A stretch of 64,000 nt of DNA. It comes from Candidatus Fimenecus excrementavium. GTDB lineage: Bacteria > Bacillota > Clostridia > Oscillospirales > Acutalibacteraceae. A model generated the notes under the pieces. It was given only the letters and a program-made list of their open reading frames with translations. It was not told the DNA's origin and did not search any database. Position 1 is the first letter of the stretch. Every line of letters starts with the position of its first letter. The position numbers and the translations under genes were made by a program. Below, piece after piece: positions 9,546 to 17,660 of this stretch. The DNA lies in NCBI GenBank assembly GCA_018712805.1, contig DVGI01000042.1, forward strand, positions 53,570-117,569, given 5' to 3'.

Positions 9546-9574
9546 TTGACTTTTCCTCTATTTAAAGGTATCCT
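9546..9574 (+). promoter_or_regulatory. Promoter of the FHA-rodA-pbp operon
   Basis: TTGACT (9546-9551), 17-base spacer, TATCCT (9569-9574), about 60 bases before the chosen TTG start of the FHA gene. Confidence 0.6.
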
Positions 9575-9632
9575 TTATCATAGATATATTATGCGTATTT
9601 TTACCGGGCAAAAAACAAAGGAAGTGAACGCC

Positions 9633-10367
9633 TTGGATTTCTTCTTAACCCAATTTGAATATCTTTCGCGCTACCTTTTGGCCGCGATTGCGGTCTGTTT
9701 CATTTTGCGGTGCGTGCTTTCGCTGTTCCGCCTGCGCCCGCGCAAGGAGGTTATGGCGACGCTTACAAACCTCGCCGACGACAGCGAAATTGAAATTGAA
9801 AACTGGGAAACGTCGATAGGCCGCAGCCGGTCGTGTGACATTGCTTTGAAAAAATACGGCACGGTTTCGCGCTTTCACGCGGTTTTGGCGCTTCGAAAAG
9901 AAGGCTGGTTTATATTTGACACCGAATCGAAAACCGGCGTTTACGTCAACGGAAAGCAAATCCGCCGCGCCGCGGAAATTGAGGACGGCGACACGATTTC
10001 GTTCGGCAATGTGGTTATGCGCTTTTCCTCGAACGGCTACGGCGTAGACAGCACCGCCGAAGAAGGCGGCGAAGTTGCGGACTTCACAAACGCCACCCGC
10101 CTTGTCAACCTTGCCGACAACAGCGCGTTTTACCTGCGCGGCAGCTGCCTTTTAGGGCGTGACCGCCACTGTAACATCTGTTTGCCGATGCGCGACATTT
10201 CCCCGGAACACGCGGAAATCTACCTCAGCCGCGACGGCTGGATGGTCGCAGACCTAAACTCCGAAAACGGAACGTATTTAAACGGAGAAATGGTGTTCGG
10301 TGCATATCCGCTGTATGACGGCGACATTGTGTCGCTCGGGGAATACAGCTTCCTGTTCAGAGAATAA
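9633..10367 (+). CDS. Membrane-anchored double-FHA-domain protein
   Basis: Forkhead-associated domains bind phosphothreonine peptides. The protein (about 244 residues) has one N-terminal membrane segment (YLLAAIAVCFILRCVLSLF) and two FHA domains, about residues 45-140 (GRSRSCDIAL, SRFHA, TGVYVNG) and 160-244 (GRDRHCNICLP, SPEHAEI, NGTYLNG). I start at TTG 9633, 6-8 bases after AAAGGAAGTG; the longer frame from 9543 overlaps the promoter. It leads an operon with an FtsW/RodA protein and a class B PBP, an order like fhaB-pstP-rodA-pbpA of Actinobacteria, but with no Ser/Thr kinase or phosphatase here. Confidence 0.9.
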   Translation: MDFFLTQFEYLSRYLLAAIAVCFILRCVLSLFRLRPRKEVMATLTNLADDSEIEIENWETSIGRSRSCDIALKKYGTVSRFHAVLALRKEGWFIFDTESKTGVYVNGKQIRRAAEIEDGDTISFGNVVMRFSSNGYGVDSTAEEGGEVADFTNATRLVNLADNSAFYLRGSCLLGRDRHCNICLPMRDISPEHAEIYLSRDGWMVADLNSENGTYLNGEMVFGAYPLYDGDIVSLGEYSFLFRE

Positions 10368-10379
10368 GAGGTTGCCGCT

Positions 10380-11657
10380 ATGGATAAAAATAAGAAAACA
10401 AATAAAAAAAGAAAGCCGTTAAGAAAGCCTGTCAAATGGCCGTTTTGGCTGTTTTTGATGACGATTTTCCAGCTTGTGTGCATGCTGCAAATCTACATCA
10501 ACGGCACACAAGCAAGCAACGTCACGCTGTTTACGGTTTACGGCGTTTACATTGCGGCGGAATGGATTTATTTTATTGTGTTCGGTCTGTTTTTGCGCCG
10601 CAAGAGCTTTGAAGTGGAGCTGATCGCCTTTTTCTTAACCGGCATCGGTCTTACTTTAACCACAAGCGTTTACCCGGACAAGGCTTTCACCCAGCTTGCC
10701 GCGGTATTGATGGGTATTATTGTATTCATTGTGATGCTTTGGATTTTAAGCGACACCAAGCGCGTGATAAAGCTGCGCATGCCGGTTGCGATTCTCGCGA
10801 TTGCGGCGCTTATATTCACGCTGATTTTCGGCTCGGAAATCAACGGCGCAAAAAACTGGATTGTGCTCGGAAACGGGGCATTATCGGTTCAGCCGTCGGA
10901 AATTGTGAAAATCGCATTTGTCTTTGTCGGCGCGGCGACGCTGGAGCATTTGCAGTCCACAAGAAGTCTTACTAAATACATTCTTTTTGCGGTCGGGTGC
11001 ATCGGACTTTTGTTCTTGATGAAAGATTTCGGCACAGCGCTCATTTTCTTCTTTACCTTTATTATTATGGCTTTCCTGCGCTCGGGCGACATCAAAACGA
11101 TTTTCCTCGTCTGCGCGGGGGCATTCCTCGGCGGTATCGGTATTCTCACCTTTAAGCCGTATGTCGCAAAGCGATTTGAATCTTACCGCCACATTTGGGA
11201 ATACGCTTCTTCGAGCGGCTACCAGCAGGTAAGGCTTTTAATCTATTCCGTCAGCGGCGGGCTGTTTGGCCTTGGCATCGGCAACGGCAAGCTTCGCTCC
11301 GTTTACGCCGCGACCGAAGACCTGGCGTTCGGCATGGTGTGTGAGGAATTCGGCATCATCATCGCCTTTACAATACTTCTTACCTTCGTGGCGCTGGTGG
11401 TTTACAGCATCCGTTACGCTTCGGCGGCACGTTCGACGTTTTATTCGATTGCGGCGCTTGCCGCTTCGGGTCTTCTGCTGTTCCAGGCGGCGCTTCACGT
11501 GTTCGGCGTGACCGACCTTTTGCCCTGGACCGGCGTTACCCTGCCGTTTATCAGCCGCGGCGGCAGCAGCATGATGTGCTGCTGGGGGCTTGTGGCATTC
11601 ATCAAGGCGATTGATGTGAAAACCTATAAACGATATGATAAAATTGCAAGAACTTAA
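10380..11657 (+). CDS. FtsW/RodA/SpoVE-family peptidoglycan glycosyltransferase
   Basis: SEDS-family polymerase that extends glycan strands from lipid II, paired with a class B PBP. 425 residues with a Lys/Arg-rich cytoplasmic N-terminus (1-20) and about ten membrane segments. Family signatures: GAKNWI..QPSEIVKIAFV, MKDFGTALIFF, GGLFGLGIGNGKL, ATEDLAFGMVCEEFG and the C-terminal LPWTGVTLPFISRGGSSM. It starts 13 bases after the FHA gene and is followed by its likely PBP partner. Sequence alone does not say whether it serves elongation, division or sporulation, so no symbol is given. Confidence 0.93.
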   Translation: MDKNKKTNKKRKPLRKPVKWPFWLFLMTIFQLVCMLQIYINGTQASNVTLFTVYGVYIAAEWIYFIVFGLFLRRKSFEVELIAFFLTGIGLTLTTSVYPDKAFTQLAAVLMGIIVFIVMLWILSDTKRVIKLRMPVAILAIAALIFTLIFGSEINGAKNWIVLGNGALSVQPSEIVKIAFVFVGAATLEHLQSTRSLTKYILFAVGCIGLLFLMKDFGTALIFFFTFIIMAFLRSGDIKTIFLVCAGAFLGGIGILTFKPYVAKRFESYRHIWEYASSSGYQQVRLLIYSVSGGLFGLGIGNGKLRSVYAATEDLAFGMVCEEFGIIIAFTILLTFVALVVYSIRYASAARSTFYSIAALAASGLLLFQAALHVFGVTDLLPWTGVTLPFISRGGSSMMCCWGLVAFIKAIDVKTYKRYDKIART

Positions 11658-11687
11658 GCCTCAGCGGCCGGAAAGGAGCGACGCTGT

Positions 11688-13094
11688 ATGAAAACGATGT
11701 CCCGCAGAGCCTGGGTGCTTTACGCCCTTGTTTTGGCGTTTCTCGCAGGGCTTTGCATTCTGTTTTATACCTTTTACACAAACGCCGACGACTGGGCGAT
11801 GAAAAAAGCGAACCGGCACCTTTACACCTCCGGCACGCTGACCACCGCCGGCACGATTACCGACGAAACCGGCGCCGTGCTCGCCGAGACCGTGGACGGC
11901 AAGCGAACTTATAACGACGACAAAACCATTCGCACGGCGACGCTGCACGTGGTCGGCGACTCCGAGGGCTACATTGCAACCGGCGTGCAGACCTCTTATA
12001 AAGACGAAATCACCGGCTATAATTTTGTAGACGGGATTTACGACATTAAAAAATACGGCAAAGGCAACGATTTACAGTTGACAATTAACGCCGAGCTTTG
12101 CGCGACCGCCTACAAGGCGCTCGGCAAAAACAAAGGCACGGTCGGCGTTTACAATTACAAGACCGGCGAGCTTGTCTGTGTGGTTTCCAACCCGTCTTAC
12201 GACATTCAAAACAAGCCGACGGAAAACATCAACAACGACAAAACCGGCGCTTATGAGGGCGTTTACTTAAACCGCTTTTTCTCGGGCGTTTACACCCCCG
12301 GTTCGACGTTCAAAATCATCACCGCCGCGGCGGCAATTGACAACATTCCGGACATTTCCGAAAAGACTTATAAATGCACCGGCGAATACAAGGTGGACGG
12401 CAGTTCCGTAAAGTGCATGGGCAGACACGGCACGGTAGGTTTTGAGCGGGCTTTGAACGTTTCCTGCAACAGCGCATTCGCGCAAATTGCCCTTGAAGTC
12501 GGGGCGGACAACCTGACCAAAGAGACGACCGCGCTCGGTTTTAACCAGAGTTTTTCTGTCGGAAAAATCAAACTTGCGAAAAGCAAATATGATGTTACGA
12601 ACGCCTCGAAAATAGACCTTGCGTGGTCCGGCGTCGGGCAATACACAAACCTGGTGAACCCCTGTCATATGCTGATGATTGTCGGCGCGATTGCAAACGG
12701 CGGCACGGCGGTTGAACCGTATCTTGTAGAAAAGATTACCACACAGACCGGGCGCGTTTCTTACGCCGCGCAAACGACCTTAATGCCGCAGGCGATGTTC
12801 TCCGCTTCGACGGCGAAAGAATTGCAGGAACTTCTGCGCTCGAACGTCAAAAACTATTACGGCGACTCGAAATTCCGCGGGCTTGAAATGTGCGGCAAAA
12901 CCGGCACGGCGGAAGTGAGCTCCGAAGAGGGCGGCGACAAGCCGCACGCGTGGTTTGTCGGCTACTCACAGCGTGAGGACCTCCCCTACGCGATAGTCGT
13001 GGTCGTAGAAAACGGCGGCGGCGGCAGCTCGGTCGCCATTCCCGTAGCGAACAAAACCATGCAGAAAGTTGAAGACCTTTACGCAGAACAATAA
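11688..13094 (+). CDS. Class B penicillin-binding protein (PbpA-type transpeptidase)
   Basis: Peptidoglycan transpeptidase of 468 residues: one N-terminal membrane anchor (about 8-30), a short pedestal domain, then the transpeptidase domain. Active-site motifs: STFK (Ser206-Lys209), SCN (259-261) and KTG in CGKTGTAE near residue 400. The reduced N-terminal region resembles actinobacterial PbpA, which is also encoded beside rodA and FHA genes. AAGGAG is 9 bases before ATG 11688. Likely the transpeptidase partner of the SEDS protein upstream. Confidence 0.92.
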   Translation: MKTMSRRAWVLYALVLAFLAGLCILFYTFYTNADDWAMKKANRHLYTSGTLTTAGTITDETGAVLAETVDGKRTYNDDKTIRTATLHVVGDSEGYIATGVQTSYKDEITGYNFVDGIYDIKKYGKGNDLQLTINAELCATAYKALGKNKGTVGVYNYKTGELVCVVSNPSYDIQNKPTENINNDKTGAYEGVYLNRFFSGVYTPGSTFKIITAAAAIDNIPDISEKTYKCTGEYKVDGSSVKCMGRHGTVGFERALNVSCNSAFAQIALEVGADNLTKETTALGFNQSFSVGKIKLAKSKYDVTNASKIDLAWSGVGQYTNLVNPCHMLMIVGAIANGGTAVEPYLVEKITTQTGRVSYAAQTTLMPQAMFSASTAKELQELLRSNVKNYYGDSKFRGLEMCGKTGTAEVSSEEGGDKPHAWFVGYSQREDLPYAIVVVVENGGGGSSVAIPVANKTMQKVEDLYAEQ

Positions 13095-13115
13095 ATAATA
13101 CAGGCAGGCAAAATT

Positions 13116-14483
13116 ATGGAAAATCAGCTTTATTTTTACCCCGAAACTTACGGCGCGGTCGGCGACGGCAAAACAAACGACTGCACGGCCATTCAAAAAG
13201 CTTTAGACGCCGCTTTTAAAAACGGCGGCGGCACGGTTGTGCTTGCGAGCGGCAAAACCTATTACACCGATTCTTTGCGGCTTCGCAAAAATGTGGAACT
13301 GCACTTAATGAAAGGGTCGCGCCTGAAAGCCACGGCGGACATAAACGGCTATATTCGCCCGTGTGAGCAGATTAACGACCCGAAAACCGCCAAAATCGGT
13401 AACCCCGTGACCGGCAAGCCCTCATTTGTATTTCTTTACGGCTTTGAAGCGGACGGCTGTTCGGTAACCGGCGAAGGTGTGATTGACGCAAACGGCCACA
13501 GCTTTGTAAAACGCAAGGACCAATATTATGTGACCGGCGATTTTTATCCGCGCCCGACCGTCATTTATGTAGAAAAAAGCAACCACATTTCTTTTAAGGA
13601 CGTTACTATAACCGATGCACCGTTTTGGACGCTGCACCCGGCGGGGTGTGACGATGTGCTGATTTCCAAAATCCGCATTCTCAACGATTTGGACGTCGCG
13701 AATTCCGACGGCATCGACCCCGACCACTGCTCAAATGTCCGTATTCTCGGTTGTCACATTGAGTGCGCCGACGACTGCATTTGTTTAAAAACCTCGCGTG
13801 GGAACGCAGAATACGGCCCGTGTGAAAATATCATTATCGCGGACTGCACGCTGATTTCCACCTCCGCCGCGATTAAAATCGGCACAGAGGGCGTCGGCGA
13901 TTTCCGCAACGTGCTTGTGCACAACTGCATTATTTCCCGCAGCAACCGCGGGCTGTCGATTCAAATTCGCGACGGCGGCAACGTGGAAAATGTGCATTAT
14001 TCGGACATTATCATTGAGACAAGCCGCTTCTGCCCCGACTGGTGGGGCACGGCGGAGCCGATTGTTTTGACGACATTCGACCGTGACGCGGAGACGAAAT
14101 CCGGCTCGATTCGCAACGTGTCTTTCCGCAATATCACCTGTAAAGGTGAGAACGGCGTTTTAATTCACGGCAACGAAAAGAACCGCATTTCAGACATTTC
14201 GTTTGAAAACGTGCAGGTCGAGCTTACCAAAACCTCAAAGTGGGCTTGCGGGCTTTACGATTTGCGCCCGTGCCTCGAGCACGGCGTGGAAAGCTATAAA
14301 AATGCCGGATTTTTCCTGCGGTATGCGGACAACGTCACCATTGAAAAGACCCGCGTGCGCTTCGGCACGGTGTGTGACGACTATGCGCACGCGCTCGACG
14401 CGGAAAACTGTGAAAACATAGAGCTTATCCGCTTCGACGGCGAGGCGGCAAAGGACGGCTTGGAAGCGGTTCTGATACGCTAA
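13116..14483 (+). CDS. GH28 family polygalacturonase-like glycosidase
   Basis: Right-handed beta-helix hydrolase of family GH28 (455 residues), acting on polygalacturonan or related pectic glycans. The N-terminus has the pectate-lyase-like opening (YGAVGDGKTNDCTAIQKAL). Catalytic signatures: NSDGIDPDHCSNV, ADDCICLKT, AAIKIGTEG.GDFRN and NRGLSIQIRDGG, supplying the catalytic Asp triad. No signal peptide is visible, so it likely acts on imported oligosaccharides in the cytoplasm. It starts 21 bases after the PBP gene but is functionally unrelated to it. Confidence 0.9.
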   Translation: MENQLYFYPETYGAVGDGKTNDCTAIQKALDAAFKNGGGTVVLASGKTYYTDSLRLRKNVELHLMKGSRLKATADINGYIRPCEQINDPKTAKIGNPVTGKPSFVFLYGFEADGCSVTGEGVIDANGHSFVKRKDQYYVTGDFYPRPTVIYVEKSNHISFKDVTITDAPFWTLHPAGCDDVLISKIRILNDLDVANSDGIDPDHCSNVRILGCHIECADDCICLKTSRGNAEYGPCENIIIADCTLISTSAAIKIGTEGVGDFRNVLVHNCIISRSNRGLSIQIRDGGNVENVHYSDIIIETSRFCPDWWGTAEPIVLTTFDRDAETKSGSIRNVSFRNITCKGENGVLIHGNEKNRISDISFENVQVELTKTSKWACGLYDLRPCLEHGVESYKNAGFFLRYADNVTIEKTRVRFGTVCDDYAHALDAENCENIELIRFDGEAAKDGLEAVLIR

Positions 14484-14516
14484 AATGCAAGTACAAAACG
14501 AAAGGTATTTTAAAAT

Positions 14517-15902
14517 ATGCATCGTGAAAAATTTTCGTCCCGTCTGGGGTTTCTTTTAATCTCCGCCGGCTGCGCCATTGGCCTTGGCAACGTGTGGCGG
14601 TTCCCGTTCATCACCGGCAAATACGGCGGGGCGGCATTCGTTCTTTTATATCTTGTCTTTTTGGCGATTTTGGGGCTTCCGATTATGGTCATGGAATTTT
14701 CCGTCGGACGCGCCAGCCAAAAAAGCTCCGCGCTTTCGTTTGACACGTTGGAACCGAAAGGCTCCAAGTGGCATTTGCACAAATACACGTCGCTTGCCGG
14801 CAACTACCTTTTGATGATGTTTTACACCCCGATTGCCGGGTGGATGCTCATTTACTGCTGGAAGATGCTTTCCGGCGCATTCACCGGGTTAGACGCCGCC
14901 GGCGTGGAGGCGGTTTATTCCGGCATGCTCTCGGACCCGCTCTCGATGACGATTGCCATGGCGGTGGTTGTTGTGGGCTGCTTTGCGATTTGCTCGTTCG
15001 GGCTTCAAAAAGGTGTTGAAAAAATCACAAAGGTCATGATGATTTGCCTGCTCGCGATTATGGCGGTTTTGGCTATTCACTCTCTGACGCTTTCCGGCGC
15101 GAAAGAGGGCCTTCGCTTTTACCTGTTCCCGGATTTCTCGAAGCTTTCGGGCAGCGGTTTTATGGACGCGATTTTTGACGCAATGGGTCAAGCCTTTTTC
15201 ACGTTAAGCATCGGCATGGGCTCGATTGCAATTTTCGGCAGCTACATTGACAAAAAGCGTTCGCTGCCCGGCGAGGCGCTTCGCATTACGCTTTTGGACA
15301 CGGGCGTTGCGCTGATTGCGGGGCTTATCATCTTCCCCGCCTGCTTTACGTTCGGCGTCAATCCCGACAGCGGTCCGAATTTGATTTTCGTCACGCTGCC
15401 GAATGTGTTTATCTCGATTCCCGGCGGCCGGATTTGGGGCACGCTGTTCTTTATCTTCCTGTTGTTCGCCGCGCTTTCGACGGTCATTGCCGTGTTTGAA
15501 AATATCCTCGCGTGGTGGATGGATTTAAAAGGCTGGAGCCGCAAAAAGGCGGTTATCATCAACGGCATTTTGATTTTGGTTTTGTCTGTGCCCTGCATTT
15601 TGGGCTTCAACGTGTTAAGCGGTGTGCAGCCGCTCGGCGAAGGCAGCACGATTATGGATTTAGAGGACTTTATCGTCAGCAACAACATTTTGCCGCTCGG
15701 CTCACTTGTGTATCTTGTGTTCTGCACTTCGCGCTACGGCTGGGGCTGGAAAAACTTCCGCAAGGAGGCCAACACCGGCGAGGGACTGAAGTTCCCGAAC
15801 TGGATTCGCGTTTATGTTTCTTACATTCTGCCGATTATCGTGCTCGCGATATTCATTCAAGGGTATATCGCAAAATTCTTCCCGCAGTTAATCGGCGGCT
15901 AA
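14517..15902 (+). CDS. Sodium-dependent transporter, NSS/SNF family
   Basis: Neurotransmitter:sodium symporter family protein (461 residues, about eleven membrane segments), related to LeuT/MhsT, importing an amino acid or similar solute with Na+. Segment 1 has SAGCAIGLGNVWRFPFITGKYGGAAF, containing the sodium and substrate sites. AAAGG precedes ATG 14517. The bacterial 11-12 helix form is usual. Substrate not predictable; it may be cotranscribed with the GH28 gene 33 bases upstream. Confidence 0.93.
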   Translation: MHREKFSSRLGFLLISAGCAIGLGNVWRFPFITGKYGGAAFVLLYLVFLAILGLPIMVMEFSVGRASQKSSALSFDTLEPKGSKWHLHKYTSLAGNYLLMMFYTPIAGWMLIYCWKMLSGAFTGLDAAGVEAVYSGMLSDPLSMTIAMAVVVVGCFAICSFGLQKGVEKITKVMMICLLAIMAVLAIHSLTLSGAKEGLRFYLFPDFSKLSGSGFMDAIFDAMGQAFFTLSIGMGSIAIFGSYIDKKRSLPGEALRITLLDTGVALIAGLIIFPACFTFGVNPDSGPNLIFVTLPNVFISIPGGRIWGTLFFIFLLFAALSTVIAVFENILAWWMDLKGWSRKKAVIINGILILVLSVPCILGFNVLSGVQPLGEGSTIMDLEDFIVSNNILPLGSLVYLVFCTSRYGWGWKNFRKEANTGEGLKFPNWIRVYVSYILPIIVLAIFIQGYIAKFFPQLIGG

Positions 15903-15917
15903 AGTCAGAAAACTTTG

Positions 15918-15948
15918 TGCGGGGTGCTGCGCGCGCCCCGCATTATTT
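15918..15948 (+). terminator. Terminator after the NSS transporter
   Basis: TGCGGGG / CCCCGCA stem with a 9-base loop followed by TTATTTTT. Confidence 0.75.
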
Positions 15949-15970
15949 TTGAGAAAATCCGTTTTTCCAC

Positions 15971-15999
15971 TTGACAAAAGCCCTGTGGGCATATATAAT
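15971..15999 (+). promoter_or_regulatory. Promoter of the tRNA cluster
   Basis: TTGACA (15971-15976), 17-base spacer, TATAAT (15994-15999): near-perfect sigma-A promoter 18 bases before tRNA-Arg(TCT). Confidence 0.85.
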
Positions 16000-16017
16000 A
16001 ATCAAGCATTTGAATTT

Positions 16018-16094
16018 GCGCTGATAGCTCAGCTGGATAGAGCATCTGCCTTCTAAGCAGAGGGTCGGGGGTTCGAGTCCCTCTCAGCGCGCCA
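16018..16094 (+). tRNA. tRNA-Arg (anticodon TCT)
   Basis: Cloverleaf with acceptor GCGCTGA / TCAGCGC, D-arm AGCTCAGCTGGATAGAGC, anticodon loop CTTCTAA and T-arm GGGGGTTCGAGTCCCTC; discriminator G then encoded CCA (16092-16094). Reads AGA codons. Its 3' end is duplicated about 190 bases downstream. Confidence 0.95.
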
Positions 16095-16306
16095 CTTTTT
16101 GCGCTGATTGTGAGCTTTCTAAGGACTTTCGGTTACGCTTTCTTTTTGGGGACTCGAACCCCGAGGGGGTGAGCACCGTTCAGAAAACAATCCAGTGGAT
16201 TGTTTTTAGGTGCGAAGTCCGAAGCGCGCAAGCGCAAGGATGCACGGTTTGCGAAGCAAAACGGTGTCCCTCTCAGCGCGCCACTTTTGCGCTGATTGTG
16301 AGCTTT
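16095..16306 (+). repeat. tRNA-3'-end-associated repeat element, copy A
   Basis: A non-coding unit behind tRNA-Arg(TCT). The last 18 bases of the tRNA plus 24 bases of trailer (16077-16118) recur at 16266-16306 with one T missing. Between them lie a reverse-complement copy of this tRNA's T-arm (GGGACTCGAACCCC, within 16148-16166), then the family core GTTCAGAAAACA at 16178 with a perfect hairpin: stem 16184-16193 / 16197-16206, 10 pairs, 3-base loop AGT, followed by TTAGG. Open frames across it are antisense-tRNA artefacts. See copies B, C1 and C2. Confidence 0.85.
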
Positions 16307-16345
16307 TGGGTTTCTGTTTTCAGGAACGCAGTGCAAGGCAATATG

Positions 16346-16422
16346 GTGGGTATAGCTTAGTTGGTTAAAGCGCCAGTTTGTGGCACTGGAGACCGTCGGT
16401 TCGAATCCGACTACCCACCCCA
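16346..16422 (+). tRNA. tRNA-His (anticodon GTG)
   Basis: Acceptor GTGGGTA / TACCCAC with a G at 16345 able to act as the extra G-1, anticodon loop TTGTGGC, T-arm GTCGGTTCGAATCCGAC, C73 and encoded CCA at 16420-16422. Unlike its neighbours it has no duplicated 3' end. Confidence 0.95.
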
Positions 16423-16436
16423 CTTTTTAACTCCGC

Positions 16437-16470
16437 CGCGCGCCCGTAAGGCAAAGGGCGGGTTTTTTCT
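16437..16470 (+). terminator. Terminator after tRNA-His
   Basis: GCGCGCCC / GGGCGGG-type stem with loop GTAAGGCAAA followed by TTTTTTCTTTT. Confidence 0.65.
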
Positions 16471-16487
16471 TTTCAACTTAAACACAT

Positions 16488-16562
16488 TGGGGTGTCGTCA
16501 AGCGGTAAGACACAGCACTTTGACTGCTGCATTCGTAGGTTCGAATCCTGCCACCCCAGCCA
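16488..16562 (+). tRNA. tRNA-Gln (anticodon TTG)
   Basis: Acceptor TGGGGTG / CACCCCA, anticodon stem CAGCA / TGCTG with loop CTTTGAC, T-arm TAGGTTCGAATCCTG, G73 and encoded CCA. The 3' end and terminator are duplicated 208 bases downstream. Confidence 0.95.
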
Positions 16563-16837
16563 AGCAAAGAACAGGTACTTTTGTGCCTGTTCTTTGTTTT
16601 TTTTACAGGATTCGAACCTGAGAAGGTTTGCGCGTTCAGAAAAGGCTCCGGCGGAGCGTTTTCAGCGCAAAGCGCGAGGGCGGTACCGCACGCAAAGCGT
16701 GAGGTGTCCCGAGCGAACAGTATGCGAAGGCGAAGCCGTCGCAGACGGTCGAATCCTGCCACCCCAGCCAAGCAAAGAACAGGTACTTTTGTGCCTGTTC
16801 TTTGTTTTTTTCAGGATTCGAACCTGAGAAGGTTTGC
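16541..16837 (+). repeat. tRNA-3'-end-associated repeat element, copy B
   Basis: The 91-base block 16541-16631 (T-arm onward of tRNA-Gln, its terminator, an inverted T-arm copy AGGATTCGAACCT and GAGAAGGTTTGC) recurs at 16749-16837, two Ts shorter. Between the copies is the core GTTCAGAAAA with hairpin 16640-16662: stem AAAAGGCTCC / GGAGCGTTTT (one G-G mismatch), loop GGC, then a GC-rich variable stretch with small palindromes. The inverted T-arm matches this tRNA, not the others, so it was generated locally. Confidence 0.85.
16565..16604 (+). terminator. Intrinsic terminator of tRNA-Gln
   Basis: CAAAGAACAGG / CCTGTTCTTTG stem of 11 pairs, 10-base loop, eight Ts. A second almost identical copy lies at about 16771-16811 inside the duplicated block. 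Confidence 0.85.
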
Positions 16838-16897
16838 AGTTAAAAAACAGAGCCCTTACTTTCGTAAAGACGCTATAATTATTGAATTTTTATGCAT

Positions 16898-17191
16898 TTA
16901 TTCCTGTTTATCTTCCATTTGCTGTTGAATGTGCAACGGCAAAAAGAATTTTGGGCAGTTTGGTATGATTTCATACCTTGGGCAATCAAATTTATGCGCA
17001 TTCATATAATCTTTTGGCATATCTCCATAAATTGCACATTTGGGATTCCATGAATCGGTGTGGAAATCTGAATACTTACATGATTTACAAATCGGAAATG
17101 TAATCCTGCCGCCAGCCAAAGGTGCTTCCAAATTGCTGTGCGCCTCGTCACAAAGGCGGACATATTCTTTTATTCTTTCCTCTTGCGTCAC
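16898..17191 (-). CDS. Small cysteine-containing protein of unknown function
   Basis: 97 residues, start GTG 17191 with GGAGG 8 bases upstream and a good promoter at 17245-17273. Six Cys: one in RLCDEAH, CKSCKY in the middle, then PKCAIYG, FDCPRY and NCPKFF, a spacing that suggests a zinc-binding treble-clef-like or rubredoxin-like knuckle, though no family is recognised. No signal peptide or membrane segment. Base composition is more AT-rich than most of the window, consistent with an accessory gene beside tRNA genes. Confidence 0.65.
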   Translation of the reverse strand: MTQEERIKEYVRLCDEAHSNLEAPLAGGRITFPICKSCKYSDFHTDSWNPKCAIYGDMPKDYMNAHKFDCPRYEIIPNCPKFFLPLHIQQQMEDKQE

Positions 17192-17244
17192 TTAAAGCAC
17201 CTCCGCAACAATGATGTATTTCCCCCTTAAATACCTGCGCTTTT

Positions 17245-17273
17245 ATTATACGGCATTCTGTGTCACTTTGCAA
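17245..17273 (-). promoter_or_regulatory. Promoter of the small Cys protein
   Basis: Minus strand TTGCAA (17268-17273), 17-base spacer, TATAAT (17245-17250). Confidence 0.65.
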
Positions 17274-17358
17274 GCAAGCTTCGCATACTGGCGGCTTGCT
17301 GTTTTGCGCCGTAGCATTGCTTCCTATGGCAGGCAAATAAATCCTCTATCTCAGCAAA

Positions 17359-17394
17359 AAGGAACAAGTGCCAACAGGTGCTTGTTCCTTTTTT
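17359..17394. terminator. Terminator-like hairpin
   Basis: AAGGAACAAG / CTTGTTCCTT stem with a 12-base loop followed by TTTT; it lies upstream of the gene at 17458 and after no identifiable plus-strand gene, so it may be the end of something lost. Confidence 0.6.
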
Positions 17395-17395
17395 A

Positions 17396-17424
17396 TTGAC
17401 GGGAAAGACGGGCTATGATAACAT
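17396..17424 (+). promoter_or_regulatory. Possible promoter of the gene at 17458
   Basis: TTGACG (17396-17401), 17-base spacer, TAACAT (17419-17424). Confidence 0.45.
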
Positions 17425-17457
17425 AGCGCTAAAAAATAAAGGAGTTACAGAACACAA

Positions 17458-17658
17458 ATGAAAAATGATGATTCTGTTTTTTGCCCTTTAATTGACAGGA
17501 ATATTGATATAGTGGACTGTATGGAAAATAGAGACACAAAGGAAGCGTCTATTCCGGCAGAATATAAAGCCAAATCAAATTGGAAAACCATTTGTCAGAA
17601 TTGTGCGAATCAAAAATATGAATCGAATATACTTTTTTCTGCCAACAGAAGAAAATAA
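17458..17658 (+). CDS. Small four-cysteine protein of unknown function
   Basis: 66 residues. Cys pairs at VFCP..VDC near the N-terminus and ICQNC near residue 47 could bind one metal ion. AAGGAG lies 13 bases before the ATG, a long but acceptable spacing, and a strong terminator follows directly. Together with the gene at 16898 it makes two unrelated small Cys proteins between the tRNA cluster and the copper operon. I do not recognise a named family. Confidence 0.6.
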   Translation: MKNDDSVFCPLIDRNIDIVDCMENRDTKEASIPAEYKAKSNWKTICQNCANQKYESNILFSANRRK

Positions 17659-17660
17659 AC

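Noticed and set aside
16018..16306. CRISPR array or REP cluster behind the tRNA genes
   Set aside because: Repeats are few, about 190-210 bases apart, tRNA-derived and without regular spacers; no cas genes are present.
16133..16423. Open frame with a GFEPTVSSA-like start, and similar frames at 16478-16771 and 51611-52282
   Set aside because: They read antisense through tRNA genes and the repeat elements; such tRNA-antisense proteins are a well-known spurious class.
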